From Chloroflexota bacterium (GTDB lineage: Bacteria > Chloroflexota > Dehalococcoidia > GIF9 > UBA5629): a DNA stretch of 64,000 nt. The notes beneath the pieces were generated by a model. The model was not told the DNA's origin. It made no database searches and saw nothing but the letters and a program-made list of their open reading frames with translations. The translations under genes and the position numbers were made by a program. The stretch covers positions 142,501-206,500 of the forward strand of contig VGOP01000001.1 in the NCBI GenBank assembly GCA_016875875.1, given 5' to 3'. This document shows positions 61,921-64,000 of this stretch, one piece after another (within the stretch, counting starts at the first letter, position 1; each line of letters begins with the position of its first letter).

Positions 61921-62256
61921 ATGGATATTAAGTTACTGTCGTTATATTTTGTGCTTGGTGGAACGATTGTGAGTTTGGTGACTTATTTTGGGGCTCAGGG
62001 GAAGGGGCTGCTTTCTGCTTTCATAGCCTTTTTCCCCAGCATAACCATCGTAACCCTGTTCAGTATATATTTCGCCAGCGGTGTCGGTGCCACGGTTTCC
62101 TATTTCAAGGGCATGCTGTTTTTGATACCAGCCTGGGTTCTTTATGCTGTCGCCATGATATTTATCCTGCCTCGGTGGGGGATTATACCTTCTGTTATCA
62201 TCGGTGTATTCCTTTATGTGGCCGTTGCCTTGGTAACCATGCGGTTTGCCCATTAG
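61921..62256 (+). CDS. GlpM/DUF3147-like small membrane protein
   Basis: A 111-residue protein with four hydrophobic segments and no polar domain, similar in size and layout to the GlpM/DUF3147 family. ATG 61921 has TGGAGG at good distance. Function unknown. The DUF169 gene follows 34 bases later and is likely cotranscribed. Confidence 0.6.
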   Translation: MDIKLLSLYFVLGGTIVSLVTYFGAQGKGLLSAFIAFFPSITIVTLFSIYFASGVGATVSYFKGMLFLIPAWVLYAVAMIFILPRWGIIPSVIIGVFLYVAVALVTMRFAH

Positions 62257-62290
62257 TTGCTGTGGCAAAGTAGAACAGGAGAATCTAATT

Positions 62291-63049
62291 ATGGATACGG
62301 GGCTTAAAGAAAAATTCAGTATGCTGTGGCAAAAGTACTTTAATGGTGCCGAATTTCCTATTACCTTCTATTATGCTGCTGAAGAAGGGCGTGCCGAGCT
62401 GGTTAAGCCTACTTCGGGGCATAGGTGTGTAATCGGCGACCTGTCAAAGGTGAGGAAAGGAAGCTCTTTTTGCTACAATGCGGATTCAGTCGGTTGCTTT
62501 GGTGGAAAAAGGTATATCGGATTTAGTCAAAAAATTATGCCTGACTTTGAATATTTCCTTTCCTGTGGAATTCAGGGCAAACTTGAAGGGGAACGCTATA
62601 AGAAATCGCCGGAGCTTGTTAAGGAGGGGTTCAAATATGCACCTGCGTTTAAAGCCCCGGCTCGTTTCATAGTCTTCAAGAGGTGGGACAAGCTTGAAAG
62701 TTCGGATAATCCGGAAGTTGTCACCTTCTTCGCCCAGCCAGACGTTGTGGCAGGTCTGTTTACGCTGGCGAATTTTGACGAAGCCGAGCCGAATGGGGTA
62801 TTTGCCCCGTTCTGCGCCGGCTGTGGCTCGATTGTCCAGTATCCTTATCTCGAAGGGAAATCCAGGCGCCCCAGAGGCGTTATCGGCATGTTCGATGTCT
62901 CGGCGCGGCCGTTTGCACCCAAAGAGGCGCTCACCTTTTCGGTGCCGATAAATAAGTTTACCCGGATGGTTGCTAATATGGAGGAGAGTTTTCTTATCAC
63001 CGGCTCGTGGAAGAAGGTGCAGAAGAGGATAGGTTCTGTTGCTCGGTGA
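62291..63049 (+). CDS. DUF169 family protein
   Basis: A 252-residue protein matching DUF169: PITFYYA near the start, GSSFCYNADSVGCFGGKRYIGF, then FFAQPDVVAGLFTLANFD and FCAGCGSIVQYP. Conserved Cys residues suggest metal or iron-sulfur binding, unproven. ATG 62291 has AGGAGA eight bases upstream; the longer frame from 62246 overlaps the preceding gene. Confidence 0.82.
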   Translation: MDTGLKEKFSMLWQKYFNGAEFPITFYYAAEEGRAELVKPTSGHRCVIGDLSKVRKGSSFCYNADSVGCFGGKRYIGFSQKIMPDFEYFLSCGIQGKLEGERYKKSPELVKEGFKYAPAFKAPARFIVFKRWDKLESSDNPEVVTFFAQPDVVAGLFTLANFDEAEPNGVFAPFCAGCGSIVQYPYLEGKSRRPRGVIGMFDVSARPFAPKEALTFSVPINKFTRMVANMEESFLITGSWKKVQKRIGSVAR

Positions 63050-63080
63050 GCAAAGGATTATTTCGTAATAGTATAGGCAT

Positions 63081-63764
63081 ATGTTAGAGGTTCGAAATCT
63101 AACCAAAATATACGGTCTTGGCGAGGTGGAGGTTAGGGCGTTGGATAGTGTGTCTTTCACTGTGGCGACTGGAGACATGGTCTGCATTATGGGCAAGAGC
63201 GGTTCAGGGAAATCCACATTGCTCAGGCAGTTAGGGCTGCTTGACAGGCCTACTTCAGGGCAAATAATTCTTGATAATGAAGCTGTAACCGAGCTGTCAG
63301 ATGACGCTAGAGCCACGCTGCGCCTCCAGCATTTGGGCTACGTTTTCCAGGAATATGCGCTGCTTGCGGAGCTGACCGCTCATGAAAATGTCTATTTACC
63401 TGGCATGATGCTCGGAGAAAAGGGAGTTGGCTTCAAGGAAAGGGCTAGAGAGCTGCTTGAGCTGGTTGGCTTGGGGCGCAGGATACGTCATTATCCTAAG
63501 GAATTGTCTGGTGGTGAACAGCAGAGGGTGGCCATTGCTCGTGCATTGATAAACAATCCCAGGATTATCTTTGCCGATGAGCCCTGTGCTAATCTGGACA
63601 CTATATCCAGTAAGAAGGTGATGGAAACATTGGTCAGTCTTAATCAGGAGATGAAGGTTACTGTTATTTTTGTTTCTCATGACCCCGACGATAAAAGATA
63701 TGCCCGAGGTTTAATCGTGCTCAGCGATGGCAAAATGGTGAAAAAAGGTAGTCCAATACAATGA
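63081..63764 (+). CDS. ABC transporter ATP-binding protein (LolD/MacB-like)
   Basis: A 227-residue ATPase. Walker [11 protein letters not shown]-loop in [10 protein letters not shown], signature [15 protein letters not shown], Walker [13 protein letters not shown] and switch His in FVSHDPD. This subfamily pairs with FtsX/MacB-type permeases for export of lipoproteins, peptides or lipids. Its stop overlaps the permease ATG (ATGA). Confidence 0.93.
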   Translation: MLEVRNLTKIYGLGEVEVRALDSVSFTVATGDMVCIMGKSGSGKSTLLRQLGLLDRPTSGQIILDNEAVTELSDDARATLRLQHLGYVFQEYALLAELTAHENVYLPGMMLGEKGVGFKERARELLELVGLGRRIRHYPKELSGGEQQRVAIARALINNPRIIFADEPCANLDTISSKKVMETLVSLNQEMKVTVIFVSHDPDDKRYARGLIVLSDGKMVKKGSPIQ

Positions 63765-64000
63765 CCAGGTCATTGAGAGTGGCGATATTCCTGGCCTTAA
63801 AGTCGATTGTTAAGGGGAATGTCGGCGTCATTATATTAACAATTTTCATGTTAATCCTGGTGACCATGAATCTTCTCTTTGTCCCGGGGCTGATCAGTGG
63901 GGCAACCGTGAGCATGAATGCTATACTGATAAAGACCTATTCGGGAGATATTATTATCGAGCCTGAGGGTGATGATAATGTCATAAGCCACGCTGATGAC
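63761..64000 (+). CDS. ABC transporter permease, FtsX/MacB-like (3' end cut off by window)
   Basis: The first 80 codons of a permease. [20 protein letters not shown] precedes a transmembrane helix (GVIILTIFMLILVTMNLLF), then the start of the extracytoplasmic domain (SGDIIIEPEGDDNVISH). Overlaps the ATP-binding gene by 4 bases, as partners do. Confidence 0.85.
   Translation, partial: MTRSLRVAIFLALKSIVKGNVGVIILTIFMLILVTMNLLFVPGLISGATVSMNAILIKTYSGDIIIEPEGDDNVISHADD

Overview
The window looks like a chromosomal segment of a Chloroflexota bacterium of the class Dehalococcoidia. This is inferred from gene content and order: recA-recX-rny-ymdB-PHP, comF-hpf, split transketolase, an HdrD/E-like membrane iron-sulfur protein, and a methylene-tetrahydrofolate reductase pair (MetV-MetF) next to NuoEFG-like subunits, which together suggest an anaerobe using a Wood-Ljungdahl-type methyl branch. 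No 16S rRNA or other decisive marker lies in the window, so the lineage is a judgement from proteins only.

Layout. 1-12.4 kb: 3' part of moeA, a DUF362 protein, acylphosphatase, a radical SAM protein, comF-hpf, a macrodomain protein, ogt, an enoyl-CoA hydratase-like gene, dnaE (minus strand) and a DUF1461 membrane protein. 12.5-24.2 kb: Lon-like protease, nadE, recA, recX, rny, ymdB, a PHP phosphoesterase, and two Hdr-like iron-sulfur proteins. 24.2-31.1 kb: orphan pilT, a membrane/phosphodiesterase fusion, tRNA-Asn, thpR, an amidohydrolase and split transketolase. 31.1-37.1 kb: an accessory region ending at tRNA-Leu(UAA), with two 3'-tRNA-Leu remnants in the same orientation, as left by successive site-specific integrations. 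Its cargo is an Mrr-like nuclease, a TauE/SafE permease, a PLP decarboxylase, a DUF819 membrane protein and a redox protein with an in-frame UGA. 37.1-43.5 kb: nine tRNA genes, then tuf, rpmG, secE, nusG, rplK, rplA, rplJ, rplL. 43.7-46.8 kb: TIGR04076 protein, GAF histidine kinase, two response regulators, a cyclic-nucleotide-binding protein. 47.2-56.9 kb: NuoG/FDH-like, NuoE-like and NuoF-GltD-like subunits, MetV, MetF, a zinc-ribbon membrane protein, an HdrB-like protein and a cupin. 57.2-64 kb: a small Cys-rich secreted protein, a two-component system with a Cys-rich sensor, ZIP and CDF-like transporters, a YhhN protein, a DUF169 protein and the start of an ABC exporter.

The most unusual items are: (1) a candidate selenoprotein at 36240-36941, where UGA replaces the first cysteine of a C_GCAxxG_C_C domain fused to a glutaredoxin domain, with a possible hairpin directly after the UGA; (2) tandem tRNA-Leu integration scars that bracket this gene and its neighbours; (3) an apparent operon joining MetVF to NuoEFG-like subunits, where the molybdopterin subunit has Tyr at the metal-ligand position and the NuoF-like subunit carries a GltD-like flavin domain, possibly an electron-bifurcating methylene-THF reductase complex. 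Several genes (nadE, the amidohydrolase, the CDF-like gene) have promoter -10 boxes placed so that their mRNAs may be leaderless.
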